Counted from the first letter of the stretch, positions 51,425 through 61,905 are shown. The stretch: DNA of 64,000 bases from an uncultured Bacilli bacterium (GCA_910584255.1 CAJTXV010000004.1:1-64000); one strand, 5' to 3'. The notes: a model not told the origin generated them from the sequence alone. Translations and numbers: made by a program.

Positions 51425-52321
51425 ATGAATGTAGACTTTGAATTGTATCGAATATTTTATACGGTTGCTAATCACGGCAATATTACGAAGGCAAGTGAAG
51501 AACTAAATATTTCACAACCTGCTATTAGTAAATCCATTAAAAATTTAGAAGCACAGTTAGGGGGGCAATTATTTGTAAGAACAAAAAGAGGAGTTCTGCT
51601 CACAGAAGAAGGAAAGGAATTTTATACTTATATTAAGCAAGCGATTGAATATATTTCAAATGCTGAAAATAAGTTTACGGAGCTTATCAATCTTGAAACT
51701 GGTTGTATCAAAATAGGGATTAGTGCAACATTGACAAAGGAATTTTTACTTCCCTTTTTAGAAAAATTTCATGCGCTATATCCTAAAATTAATATACAGA
51801 TAGTAACTAATATAACCACTGATTTATTACCAAAACTAAAAAATGGTCTCATTGACATTATCATTCTCAATTTGACGAATCAGAATTACGGAAATGATAT
51901 CGATATTATCAAGTGTAAGAAAATAAATGATTGCTTTATAGTAAATCATAATTACAAAGGCTTAGCAGATAAAGAATTATCAATGAGTAACTTAAATGAT
52001 TACCCCTTAATATTACAGATTAAAGGATCCAATACTCGCCATTTTTTAGATCAAGTTGCAAGAGAAAATGGTGTCGTATTGAAACCTAATATTGAACTTG
52101 CCAGCTATACATTGGTGGTAGAATTTGCTAAAATTGGGTTGGGTATTGGATATGCAACTAAAGAATATATTAAAGATCAGATTAAAAATAAGGAATTGTA
52201 TGAGTTAAAAATCAAAGAAAAAATTCCAAGTAGATATATTGGAATTGCACTATCAAAAAACCATTTACCAAATTTTAGTACCAAGAAATTGATTGAAATT
52301 ATTACAAAGGAAAAATCATAG
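51425..52321 (+). CDS. LysR-family transcriptional regulator
   Basis: 298 residues. N-terminal winged HTH (about 1-60): FELYRIFYTVANHGNITKAS and NISQPAISKSIKNLE are classical LysR. C-terminal periplasmic-binding-type sensor domain (about 90-295). GGAGG precedes the ATG. It is divergent from the coaE-coaD-MBL-PHP run and may control it or itself. It is the last host gene before the second mobile element. Confidence 0.92.
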   Translation: MNVDFELYRIFYTVANHGNITKASEELNISQPAISKSIKNLEAQLGGQLFVRTKRGVLLTEEGKEFYTYIKQAIEYISNAENKFTELINLETGCIKIGISATLTKEFLLPFLEKFHALYPKINIQIVTNITTDLLPKLKNGLIDIIILNLTNQNYGNDIDIIKCKKINDCFIVNHNYKGLADKELSMSNLNDYPLILQIKGSNTRHFLDQVARENGVVLKPNIELASYTLVVEFAKIGLGIGYATKEYIKDQIKNKELYELKIKEKIPSRYIGIALSKNHLPNFSTKKLIEIITKEKS

Positions 52322-52348
52322 GGTATCAGAGGGATACTCTATTTTTTT
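52321..52348 (+). terminator. Terminator of the LysR gene
   Basis: GGGTATC then loop AGAG then GATACTC (52321-52339), followed by seven T. It starts just after the stop. Confidence 0.7.
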
Positions 52349-52406
52349 ATTTATATCTTCATCTGACTCTAGAAATAAATTTGCTAAAAACTTAAAATTT
52401 TATTTA

Positions 52407-52452
52407 GACAGCGAAAAAGTCCATAATATCAAATACTTGGACTTTATTTATA
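52407..52452. other. Left end repeat of the second mobile element (att-like)
   Basis: Contains CCATAATATCAAATACT (52421-52437), identical to 60519-60535. Similar flanks on both sides (GAAAAAG before, GACTTTATTTATA after) extend the match to about 40 bases with a few differences. AAAGTCCA and TGGACTTT pair around it, so it can fold as a terminator hairpin. The 52349-52570 interval shows no other feature. Confidence 0.6.
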
Positions 52453-52570
52453 TAAATTACTAAAGTATGTTTCTTAAGACTATTATAAATTTAAACATAT
52501 TAAGGGTCAAAACATAACAATTTGGGGATTAATCAATCTGATTGTTTCAGGGTAAGTGCTCATCTTTTTT

Positions 52571-53167
52571 TTAAGAATATACACTTTTTATTTCCAATCT
52601 CTTGTATGTATAATATTTCTCTAAAACATTTCCTATCACAGTAATATTCGTTTCTTGATATGGTTCTAAATAATTACAATATCCTGAATCTATCAGTCTT
52701 AATTCTCCATTTTTTTGTATCTGTAAAATAAATTTATTTGCTGGATCTATAATATACCTATTACCTAATAAAATTGCTTGATGATTCGCTTTTTCAATTG
52801 CAGGATTTACTTTATGCCAAAGTCCTGTATTATTATCTACATAAATGTATATTAAAGAGGGATTGTAATTTAAAATACATAATAAGTTATAAAGAAATTC
52901 TGTTGCATGCCTACAACAACAAATTCCATACATAACTTGAACGCCTTGACTTATTTCTGAAGGTAATTCTAGGTAGTCATAATTATTATCAAAATTTATT
53001 GTTCTATTCATACTAAAAAAACCATTATGTAACATATTAAAAATTATTTTAGAATAAGATATTTCATCTTTTATATCATAGTTTTTCAAATAATCTTTAA
53101 GATTAAGTAAAATCATTTTATAAGCATTTTTTACTGTTTCCTTATCCTCATCCATAAAATTTAGCAT
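52571..53167 (-). CDS. Transglutaminase-like (cysteine protease fold) protein
   Basis: 198 residues from the ATG at 53167 (MLNFMDEDK), with GGGGG 8 bases upstream. The segment MYGICCCRHATEFLYNLL places a Cys at the start of a helix. NHQAILLGNRYIIDPANK gives the His and Asp of a transglutaminase-like triad (the general pattern is GxCxxxA ... H ... DP). No signal peptide. The substrate is unknown. It is the leftmost gene of the serine-recombinase element; the next gene, on the opposite strand, has a comparable Cys/His pattern. Confidence 0.6.
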   Translation of the reverse strand: MLNFMDEDKETVKNAYKMILLNLKDYLKNYDIKDEISYSKIIFNMLHNGFFSMNRTINFDNNYDYLELPSEISQGVQVMYGICCCRHATEFLYNLLCILNYNPSLIYIYVDNNTGLWHKVNPAIEKANHQAILLGNRYIIDPANKFILQIQKNGELRLIDSGYCNYLEPYQETNITVIGNVLEKYYTYKRLEIKSVYS

Positions 53168-53462
53168 ATTCATCACCCCCAAAAAATATGTAACTACTAA
53201 TCATACGTCTATTGATATTATCAATGTGCCAGTGTGTTTTACTAAATTAACATTATCAATTAAATTTTTTATTTATTCTACCATTAATTAAAGTATATTA
53301 AAACTAGACCTTCAAAAAAATTAAAAGTTCAAACAATTATTAATGTGGTACACTAAGTGTTTAAATACCAAATCCAAATTTTTAGTACTACTACCTCAAT
53401 ACAAACATAGCATATCATAAATATAACAGCTCTTGGAAGTAAAAAGTAACATTAATTTTTAT

Positions 53463-53491
53463 TTGTTATTTGCCAAGAATTTTGTTATAAT
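53463..53491 (+). promoter_or_regulatory. Promoter of the 410-residue cargo gene
   Basis: -35 TTGTTA (53463-53468), 17 bases, -10 TATAAT (53486-53491), about 25 bases before the ATG at 53516, with GGGGGAA as ribosome binding site. The rest of the 53168-53515 gap holds no other recognisable feature. Confidence 0.6.
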
Positions 53492-53515
53492 AAACACCAT
53501 TTTGGGGGAATTATA

Positions 53516-54748
53516 ATGGATTTAAATAAGTTGAGATATTTATTAACAGAACATATGGAAAAATTTTTATTTACTTATGAAAACTTTAAATTATTTATTC
53601 ATCCTTCTGTAGTTGGTTATAATGATTTGTTAAATAGATTAGAAGATGATATAAATTTAATGCCAGAAATAGACCAAACACCAGATAATGTCGATATAAA
53701 ATTTTATAAATATGACTATAATAAGAATTTGTATTCTAAAAGTGAGCTTTTAGTATTTATTTTAGCCTCTATTAGTAAGGATTGGGATATTATAGAAGGC
53801 ATTGATTTAAGTACAGGTAAACCTCATTTTTGGCTCAAACATGAAACCGTAATTTATGATCCTTCACTTGCTGTAATTACAACAGAGAATATATATTCTA
53901 AATGGTTTCAAAAGTTAACAGACATCAAAAAGGAATATATTCGTCAATATTTAATTGAAAATAATAATTTATCTAAATTCTATGAAAAAACAAGATTTAA
54001 GAATTATAGAAAAAATAATAATCCTAATTTTTCTGTTAATTTTATAGATAAAATAGTAGAAGAATTTAGCGAAAACGTAAGCAAAGAGTTTGTATTAGAT
54101 AAGGATAAATTTGAGCATATCAAAGAGTATTTTATGTTTGATAATTTTATTGAACTTAGACAAATTCTTTCTCTAAAAAGAAAAAGTTATCTAAAAAGTA
54201 GTAATATTGCAGTTCATCCATCTATTGATGATCATATATTAGAAACTATAGAAAAAACAACAAAATGCGTATCCTGTTTAATGCAGAAAGAGTATGATAT
54301 GCACTTTGATTATTATAATTGGACTTTAGGAAATTGTTATGGATTATCTATAATGTTTCATTTATTTAATGGAAGTTTTAAATTAATTCAGGGGGGTATG
54401 CCATATCAGAGACATGAATTTAGTATAACAACAGACCATTTTTATCAACATTCATGGTTAGAAAAAGATGATATAGTTTATGATCCTGCCTTAAAGATAA
54501 TAACTCCTAAAGATTTATATTATACTTTTGTTCAAAAACAAGATGAATATTCTAAGGAAGAAACAGAAAAGATATTACTAAGGATAGGATTCAATTTAAC
54601 TCATTTTAAATGTTTTATGAATGGAATACAAATTGGCAATAATGAAACTATACGATATAGAAGTTTAGTAAATAAGATTGATTCTCCAGAAATGAGAAAA
54701 GAGGGAGAAAAATTATTATCGTTAGTTACAAAATATAAACAGTACTAA
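53516..54748 (+). CDS. Hypothetical protein with duplicated transglutaminase-like unit
   Basis: 410 residues, soluble, the only plus-strand gene of the element. The second half has LGNCYGLSIMFHLFNG (Cys) followed by FYQHSWLEKDDIVYDPALKI (His and Asp), a transglutaminase-like triad pattern. The first half repeats the end of that unit, HFWLKHETVIYDPSLAVITT, followed by ENIYSKWF as in PKDLYYTF, but has no matching Cys. It looks like an internal duplication with a degenerate first copy. Own promoter and GGGGG ribosome binding site. Function unknown; a protease or effector is possible. Confidence 0.55.
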   Translation: MDLNKLRYLLTEHMEKFLFTYENFKLFIHPSVVGYNDLLNRLEDDINLMPEIDQTPDNVDIKFYKYDYNKNLYSKSELLVFILASISKDWDIIEGIDLSTGKPHFWLKHETVIYDPSLAVITTENIYSKWFQKLTDIKKEYIRQYLIENNNLSKFYEKTRFKNYRKNNNPNFSVNFIDKIVEEFSENVSKEFVLDKDKFEHIKEYFMFDNFIELRQILSLKRKSYLKSSNIAVHPSIDDHILETIEKTTKCVSCLMQKEYDMHFDYYNWTLGNCYGLSIMFHLFNGSFKLIQGGMPYQRHEFSITTDHFYQHSWLEKDDIVYDPALKIITPKDLYYTFVQKQDEYSKEETEKILLRIGFNLTHFKCFMNGIQIGNNETIRYRSLVNKIDSPEMRKEGEKLLSLVTKYKQY

Positions 54749-54952
54749 ATTAAAAAAATAGTTATTAATCCTAGATAATAATTGTTTATATCATATAAAA
54801 ATTTTCCTCATCGTATGTGGATTAATTATACACAGGTAAAAAACTTTTGAATCATTCCTGTTTCATTTCTGAATAGAATCCATTGTACTTATGATTTAGC
54901 AAAATCCTGTACTCTTATTTCTTGTTTTAACTTAATAATTATTAAAACCATA

Positions 54953-54982
54953 AAAAATCTTCATACTTTTATGAAGATTTTT
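54953..54982. terminator. Bidirectional terminator between convergent genes
   Basis: AAAAATCTTCAT (54953-54964) pairs with ATGAAGATTTTT (54971-54982), giving T runs on both strands. A second hairpin, ATGCAAAAG with CTTTTGCAT, follows at 55047-55074. The rest of the 54749-55137 gap shows nothing else. Confidence 0.7.
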
Positions 54983-55137
54983 AACTAAAATATGACTCAA
55001 ATTTCCAATAAATAGGAAAGTTTAAGTTAATCACATTATGGTGCGTATGCAAAAGAGGTTTTGCACTTTTGCATAACTAGTTCATTTGTATTTGATAAAC
55101 TAATTATAACGCCTTATTCCATATCAAGCAATATATT

Positions 55138-55791
55138 TTATAAATTAATTACGTTTTTTGCTTTTTCATAATTTTCTAAAAAGATAGTGCTATCATAATA
55201 TATTTCTTTTGCTTCATTAGTTCTTAAATAATTAGGATTACACCTAGCAAATTTAAATAGTTTAATTCTATTTCTATCCAATGCATCAGCATCTTTTAAA
55301 ATATTTGATAAGATTTGAATGTTTTCTTTTTCTTTTTCACTAAATTTATAGTCTTTAAAGTTAACAATATCATTTGAATTAGCATGGGTTTCAATTAACA
55401 GTTCTATAGCATTTAAATCTCTATCACTAAAATCATTTTTTAACTTTTCTTTAGCAAGTTTTGCTCCAACAATCCCATGCATTTTATTAGTAACAAAGAA
55501 ATTTCTACCACAATCATGATATAGAGCAGAATAAAATAAAATATCATTATTTTTTAAAAATTCTCCTTTACTAACTTTCATATTTAATATCCAAGTACAA
55601 TAACATAATACTCTTTCGATGTGTTCTAAATTATGATATGGAAAATGAATTTTTGTATATAATTGTTCTTTAATACTTCTATTAATCAAGTCATAAATTT
55701 GATTAATTTGATTCCCTTTAAAGCCAATACTATTTAAATAATTAGTATCAATACTCTTAATATTACTCTTTTCCATTTTACACATCCTCAA
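55138..55791 (-). CDS. HD-domain hydrolase
   Basis: 217 residues. The HD metal motif is FPYHNLEHIERVL, LYHDCG and later ETHAN, i.e. H...HD...H as in the HD superfamily. Soluble. It overlaps the end of the upstream ART-like gene by 14 bases, so expression is coupled. HD enzymes hydrolyse phosphomonoesters or cyclic/modified nucleotides. With ART-like neighbours it could reverse or process a nucleotide signal, but this is inference. Confidence 0.78.
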   Translation of the reverse strand: MRMCKMEKSNIKSIDTNYLNSIGFKGNQINQIYDLINRSIKEQLYTKIHFPYHNLEHIERVLCYCTWILNMKVSKGEFLKNNDILFYSALYHDCGRNFFVTNKMHGIVGAKLAKEKLKNDFSDRDLNAIELLIETHANSNDIVNFKDYKFSEKEKENIQILSNILKDADALDRNRIKLFKFARCNPNYLRTNEAKEIYYDSTIFLENYEKAKNVINL

Positions 55792-56488
55792 AATTTTTAT
55801 ATTTTAAATATGCAGATAATTCTGGACAAACTTTTTTCAAATCTATTTTAGTATTTTGTAAACAATAATTAAATATATCCCTAAGATTAAAACTATTATT
55901 CTCTAAATAACAAATCATTATTTTTTTACTATCAACTGTATGATCAGTTAGAGTGTGCATATTCCATTTATCCATTATATTACTATTTAAATCTGAATAT
56001 TTTTCAGAATAACCACATATTTCTAAATGTCTTTTAATATATCCACGAGATTTTATTTCATCTTTATCATCATATCTAAAATCAATATTTTCTTCTAAAT
56101 CTAATTTTAAAAGTACTCCATAATCTAATATTTTATCAAGTTTCCTAAAAGCTCTCTTTTGGTGTAATTTGCTTATCTTTAAAGCTTTAAAATAACTGTC
56201 ACCAATTATATTGGGAAACCATTTATGTCTTAAAAAGAAAGCTCCTAATTTATAAATAAATGGAATAACTGGAATATAATATAAAGCATTAATCCAACAA
56301 TCAAACAAAATTAATAGGTTATCTAATCCTTCAACAAAAAACACTTTTTTTGTTTTTTCTATATTTTTTGCATTATTACCAATATTAGGTACTAAGCCAT
56401 TAGACTTAATTGATTCTAAATTTTTCTTATCTGTAAAATGAAAATAGTTTAAATTTAAATCTTTTTTATTCAATAAATATTGTTGCAT
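55778..56488 (-). CDS. Conserved orphan protein, ART-like N-terminus (paralogue 1)
   Basis: 236 residues, soluble. The N-terminus NYFHFTDKKNLESIKS then NGLVP fits the lyHfTh..NL..I..NGL signature of ADP-ribosyltransferase-fold families (DarT/DUF4433, Tpt1). It is followed by KKVFFVEGLDNLLILFDCWI, shared almost exactly with the paralogue at 56505. DKWNMHTLTDHTVDSKKI is also shared. I cannot assign a catalytic Glu. ATG with a GGTGG-like site. It lies in a tandem with a paralogue and an overlapping HD hydrolase. Confidence 0.55.
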   Translation of the reverse strand: MQQYLLNKKDLNLNYFHFTDKKNLESIKSNGLVPNIGNNAKNIEKTKKVFFVEGLDNLLILFDCWINALYYIPVIPFIYKLGAFFLRHKWFPNIIGDSYFKALKISKLHQKRAFRKLDKILDYGVLLKLDLEENIDFRYDDKDEIKSRGYIKRHLEICGYSEKYSDLNSNIMDKWNMHTLTDHTVDSKKIMICYLENNSFNLRDIFNYCLQNTKIDLKKVCPELSAYLKYKNFEDV

Positions 56489-56504
56489 TAATTACCACCT
56501 TTTA

Positions 56505-57206
56505 TTAGATTAATTTTCTATTCTTTAAATATCCCCACAGCACTGGACAAATATTTTCAATATCCAAACTAGTTGTATGAATAGCATAATTTAAAATATC
56601 TAGCATTTTATTTGATTTTCTTATGTGGCATATCTTAATTTTATCTGAATCAACACCATGCCCTGTAAATGTATGTAAATTCCATTTATCCATCTTTGTA
56701 GATGATAAATCAGAATATTTTAAAGAATAACCCGCTTTTATCAAATATTCTTTATCGTAACCTCTTGCTTTAATCTGATCAACATCACTAAAACTAAAAT
56801 CTTTTTCTTCTTTTATATCTATGTTTAATAGAATATATCTTTTTAAAAAATAATCAAAATATTTATAAGCAACAAATTTATGAAATTTATTAATTTTAGT
56901 CCATTTAAAGTATAGATTTATAATTGACTTTGAAAACTTATTTTTGCCTTTTATTTTTGTTTCTAAATTAAATGCTCCTGGAATATGTGGATATTTTTCA
57001 CAAACATTAATCCAACAATCAAATAAAATTAGTAAGTTATCTAATCCCTCAACAAAAAATACTTTTTTAGTATCTTCAAGAGATTGAGCATGAAATGATA
57101 TTTTGGGTAATAATCCATTTTTTTTAATTGAATTAATATTGCTTTCTTTAGTAAAATGAAAATAATTAGAAATTAAATCTTTTTTATCAATATAATATGA
57201 ATCCAT
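56505..57206 (-). CDS. Conserved orphan protein, ART-like N-terminus (paralogue 2)
   Basis: 233 residues, paralogous to the product of 55778-56488 over its whole length. Shared blocks are NYFHFTKESNINSIKKNGL, KKVFFVEGLDNLLILFDCWI, SLKYSDLSSTKMDKWNLHTF and a C-terminal CPVLWGYLKN. Divergent parts lie between them. Tandem duplication with divergence suggests they act on different targets or form a heteromer. It is the upstream gene of the pair, 16 bases before paralogue 1. Function unknown. Confidence 0.55.
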   Translation of the reverse strand: MDSYYIDKKDLISNYFHFTKESNINSIKKNGLLPKISFHAQSLEDTKKVFFVEGLDNLLILFDCWINVCEKYPHIPGAFNLETKIKGKNKFSKSIINLYFKWTKINKFHKFVAYKYFDYFLKRYILLNIDIKEEKDFSFSDVDQIKARGYDKEYLIKAGYSLKYSDLSSTKMDKWNLHTFTGHGVDSDKIKICHIRKSNKMLDILNYAIHTTSLDIENICPVLWGYLKNRKLI

Positions 57207-57287
57207 AAAACATCACCTGACAATTATCCTTTTTTCATAAATAATTATAACATTTTCCATTTATTAAGTCATCATCCTACAACAAAA

Positions 57288-57608
57288 TTAATCCATAATT
57301 TTATTACTATAATAATCATTATCTTGATAAAATTTGATTAAACTCTCATCTGTTTTTACATCATAATTTTTCTTGAAAACCATATTAGCATAAAACTGTT
57401 CTAATAATTTTTTCTGAATATTTTCTCTATAAATTATTCTATTTAATTTACTATCCATATCTTTTAACAAATCATATTTTGCTTCTATACTTACAGCTGT
57501 TTTTAAACATTTTCTTATTGCTTCAGCTTTACTTTTAATTTTATTTTCTTTCATATAATCTGAAAGTAATATACTTTCTTTTTCATTCAATGCTACACTA
57601 AATTTCAT
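57288..57608 (-). CDS. Ribbon-helix-helix-like DNA-binding protein (MobC-like size)
   Basis: 106 residues. The first 45 residues (SVALNEKESILLSDYMKE and KSKAEAIRKCLKTAV) fit a ribbon-helix-helix motif; the rest is a coiled, charged helix. AGGAGG precedes the ATG. Proteins of this type serve as MobC-like nicking accessories or as element repressors. Upstream is a hairpin-containing noncoding stretch that could be its binding region. Confidence 0.6.
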   Translation of the reverse strand: MKFSVALNEKESILLSDYMKENKIKSKAEAIRKCLKTAVSIEAKYDLLKDMDSKLNRIIYRENIQKKLLEQFYANMVFKKNYDVKTDESLIKFYQDNDYYSNKIMD

Positions 57609-57737
57609 ATCTAGAATTCCTCCTTTCTCTAAAAATAGTTAAATTTTTTTATACAACAGGATATGGGAATGCACCACGAAATTTCTAAACCTTTGAAAAC
57701 AAAGAATTGAGAAACCTCAAAAGTGCACCACCAACAC

Positions 57738-57767
57738 TTTTCGCACTTGCGAAAATCACCTTTTTTT
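57738..57767 (+). other. Hairpin in noncoding stretch, terminator- or oriT-like
   Basis: TTTTCGC then loop ACTT then GCGAAAA (57738-57755), followed by TCACC and a T run. It lies between the RHH-like gene and the 46-residue gene, in a region with repeated GCACCAC. It could be a terminator or part of a recognition site for the RHH protein. Confidence 0.4.
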
Positions 57768-57863
57768 ATACTTTTGTAGTTCATATTTAAATAAAATAGT
57801 TCTCTATCCCTTTATTCATAAGGAATTTATAAGAACCCTTTTATCACCCAACTATATTTTTAT

Positions 57864-58004
57864 TCACTTTTTTAAATTTAAATTATTTAATTCATTTTTA
57901 TATTTTTCTTCTATCACTTTTGGAATAAATTCTAATAAAACTTCATTATCATTATGAAAATATTCCATTAACTGTGGTATTAAAAATTTAAAAAAATAAT
58001 TCAT
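57864..58004 (-). CDS. Small peptide downstream of the serine recombinase
   Basis: 46 residues starting MNYFFKFLIPQLMEYF, with GGGGGG about 9 bases upstream of the ATG at 58004. A partly amphipathic first half and a Lys/Glu-rich second half. It follows the recombinase gene by 38 bases on the same strand, so it is probably co-transcribed. It could be a recombination directionality factor or an accessory peptide; the evidence is position only. Confidence 0.5.
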   Translation of the reverse strand: MNYFFKFLIPQLMEYFHNDNEVLLEFIPKVIEEKYKNELNNLNLKK

Positions 58005-58041
58005 ATATTTCAACCCCCCTAAAATTAAAAAAGATATATTT

Positions 58042-59793
<1,752 letters not shown>

Positions 59794-59801
59794 TTACATA
59801 C

Positions 59802-59827
59802 GAAAAAACAAGGGAGATTTTCCCTTG
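59802..59827 (-). terminator. Attenuator-like terminator in the serine recombinase leader
   Basis: On the minus strand CAAGGGA then AAATC then TCCCTTG (59809-59827) is followed by six T (59803-59808). The ribosome binding site and GTG start lie only about 10-25 bases further. There is no room for a promoter between, so transcription into the recombinase must read through this site. The upstream 59828-60130 stretch is AT-rich with no gene. Confidence 0.6.
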
Positions 59828-60130
59828 CATTAAACTAAAAATATTTTTATTAGATTTCTTCTTTTGACAGAATTATCTTCCATCATATACTATTTTACTT
59901 AAAACTTATTGTCTCGTCAGTAGCAAATTTAATTGTATTTTTGATTGTGATTTTAGTTGTATTAGATTCTTATTATTTCCTTTATTTGCAAGTAATAGAG
60001 AAGAAAATAAACAACCAAATAAACCATTAAATAAACATAATCAGAAAAATTAAATGAATAAATTTTTGATAGATAAATCATCTATCATACTTACTTTAAC
60101 ATATATTATATGACTTTACTAGTGACTTTG

Positions 60131-60190
60131 CTCTGTAAATTATTCAGTAAATCATACTGTAATTAGGTCTGTAATTCACTCTGTAAATAT
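60131..60190 (+). repeat. Five tandem 12-bp repeats
   Basis: Units: CTCTGTAAATTA, TTCAGTAAATCA, TACTGTAATTAG, GTCTGTAATTCA, CTCTGTAAATAT, without gaps. The core CTGTAAWT recurs each 12 bases, a little over one helical turn. They lie between the 96-residue gene and the recombinase gene, near the right end of the element, so they may be protein-binding sites for excision or regulation. Confidence 0.7.
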
Positions 60191-60192
60191 TA

Positions 60193-60483
60193 CTAATTTT
60201 TATTCATATTATTAATAATAGAAATATACTTTGTAAAACTTATAATAGCATTTTCTCTAGGTAAATAAATCTTTTCTATATCTTCATAAAGCAAAGCAAC
60301 GAAAGTAGCTTTATTATTACTGATAATTATCTTATGTGGGTCCATAATACTTAAATTTGTTTTATTAAACTTAATAAAATGACCGCTTATATATTCTACT
60401 TTTAAATTACCTTGACTCACTTTCATTTTTAGTTTTGTTTTAATACTTTCTGGGAAAATCAATTTTTCTATGGTCGTTTTCAT
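60193..60483 (-). CDS. Hypothetical protein at the right end of the element
   Basis: 96 residues from the ATG at 60483, with AAGGAGGG upstream. Beta-rich, soluble; no family recognised. It is the first gene inside the right end repeat, about 25 bases from it, and its stop touches the 12-bp repeats. Its promoter may come from the host side, perhaps read-through from the tRNA-Leu transcript. Confidence 0.6.
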   Translation of the reverse strand: MKTTIEKLIFPESIKTKLKMKVSQGNLKVEYISGHFIKFNKTNLSIMDPHKIIISNNKATFVALLYEDIEKIYLPRENAIISFTKYISIINNMNKN

Positions 60484-60507
60484 ATATTTTAATCCCTCCT
60501 TTAAGCA

Positions 60508-60551
60508 ATGAAAAAAGCCCATAATATCAAATACTATGAACTTTATTTATA
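60508..60551. other. Right end repeat of the second mobile element and putative tRNA-Leu terminator
   Basis: Holds the 17-bp CCATAATATCAAATACT (60519-60535) shared with 52421-52437. On the minus strand AGTTCATA pairs (with two G-T pairs) with TATGGGCT and is followed by six T. It thus looks like a terminator 35-75 bases downstream of tRNA-Leu. The stem sequence differs from the left copy but is compensated, as expected for a selected structure. Confidence 0.6.
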
Positions 60552-60584
60552 ATTAATCGCTTAAAGTGCGACTTTTAACCTCAA

Positions 60585-60671
60585 TGGTGCCTGAGGTGGG
60601 ACTTGAACCCACACGGTATTGCTACCAAAGGATTTTGAGTCCTTCACGTCTACCATTCCATCACTCAGGCA
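60585..60671 (-). tRNA. tRNA-Leu (anticodon CAA)
   Basis: Minus-strand cloverleaf: acceptor stem TGCCTGA with TCAGGCA, anticodon arm AAGGA, loop CTCAAAA (anticodon CAA), TCCTT; a long variable arm typical of class II Leu tRNA; T-arm GTGGGTTCAAGTCCCAC; encoded CCA at the 3' end (60585-60587). It reads UUG codons. It lies just right of the mobile element, whose end repeat matches its terminator. Confidence 0.95.
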
Positions 60672-60747
60672 TGCTTTTTTCGACACTTTCGATTATAACA
60701 AGAAAAAAAAGGAATGTAAAGATGTTCTTTTTTTCCTTTTATCCCTA

Positions 60748-61251
60748 TTATTTCTGTTTTTTTACAAGTCTTTCACTAATTGTGTAATTTAAAATTAGTC
60801 CAACGACAAAGATATCAAAGAAGACAAGTAATGTTAAAAGTACAATCACAATTGAAATTGTTCCATAAGTTTCCATCGAAAAATTATAAAAATTAACATT
60901 AATTCGGTTGGATGCAATTCCTATGAAAATTAGGGTGGTCACAATTAAAGCAAAAATGAAACATTCTCCAATATATCGTTTTACTCTTTCTGATTTATTT
61001 TTCTTCTTTGATAATTTTTTTCTTATTTCCCTTCCATTATCACCAATTATATGAACATATTCAATAATTAATGATAAAGTTAAAATAAGTACCAATTCTA
61101 AAATACATTTATCTAATGAGTCATATTTTATATATTTATAAATACAAGCAGATCCTAAATAAAGATAACAGGCAATCATCACTATATAATATAGTTTAAA
61201 AGTTATACTTAATGTATTTTTCTTATTTTTAGCACTAGGCTTCTTTTTCAT
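60748..61251 (-). CDS. Four-TM membrane protein
   Basis: 167 residues from the ATG at 61251 (MKKKPSAKN), with GGAGG 9 bases upstream; an earlier ATG at 61260 abuts that site and is unlikely. TM segments at about 17-37, 47-67, 98-118 and 129-152. No family recognised. It follows scpB on the same strand by 60 bases and may be co-transcribed with scpAB. Function unknown. Confidence 0.65.
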   Translation of the reverse strand: MKKKPSAKNKKNTLSITFKLYYIVMIACYLYLGSACIYKYIKYDSLDKCILELVLILTLSLIIEYVHIIGDNGREIRKKLSKKKNKSERVKRYIGECFIFALIVTTLIFIGIASNRINVNFYNFSMETYGTISIVIVLLTLLVFFDIFVVGLILNYTISERLVKKQK

Positions 61252-61311
61252 AGCCAACATCCTCCAATTCTATTCTACCTAAAATATATCATAAACTTCA
61301 AAAAATGTAAA

Positions 61312-61905
61312 TTATAGTTGTTCAATTTCTTCAGGTTTATCTTCATTTTCCTGATACCTTGAATGATATAAATCTGTTTCTTCGCTTGCCTCCCCTATTT
61401 TTAATTCTTCTATTTTGGGTAATTCTTCAATTGTTGCTAGTCCAAAGTAATCTAGAAAATCACTCGTTGTTTTATAAAGAATTGGTCTTCCTACTGCATC
61501 ACTTCTACCGGTTTCTTTAATCAAGTTTTTGGCAACTAATTTACGCATCACCTGTCCACTATTTACACCACGAATCTCGTCTACCTGGGTTCTAGTAACT
61601 GGTTGATTATAAGCAATAATCGCAAGTGTTTCTAAGGCTGCTTGACTTAGCGTATTACTTTCTGGATTTTCAATTAATTTCTGATAAAATTCTTTGTGTT
61701 CTTTTTTTGTTGTTAATTTAAAAGTATTTCCTAAAAAGTTAAGACGAATACCACTCATTTCTAACTCGTATTTTGCCTTTAAATTAGTTAAAATTGTCAT
61801 AGCTTCTTCTTTTTCTATTTCTAAAATATCCATTAATTGTGTTAATGTTAGACCATCTTCTCCAACTACAAATAATAGTCCCTCTGTTACCGCTTCTTTA
61901 TTCAT
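61312..61905 (-). CDS. scpB: Segregation and condensation protein B
   Basis: 197 residues. Two winged-helix domains: EGLLFVVGEDGLTLTQLMDI at the start and ETLAIIAYNQPVTRTQVDEI with GVNSGQVMRKL in the second. It binds ScpA and SMC for chromosome segregation. The start overlaps the scpA stop by 4 bases. Confidence 0.96.
   Translation of the reverse strand: MNKEAVTEGLLFVVGEDGLTLTQLMDILEIEKEEAMTILTNLKAKYELEMSGIRLNFLGNTFKLTTKKEHKEFYQKLIENPESNTLSQAALETLAIIAYNQPVTRTQVDEIRGVNSGQVMRKLVAKNLIKETGRSDAVGRPILYKTTSDFLDYFGLATIEELPKIEELKIGEASEETDLYHSRYQENEDKPEEIEQL

Noticed and set aside
60566..60787. Plus-strand reading frame over the tRNA region
   Set aside because: It covers the tRNA-Leu gene on the opposite strand and has no ribosome binding site or homology.
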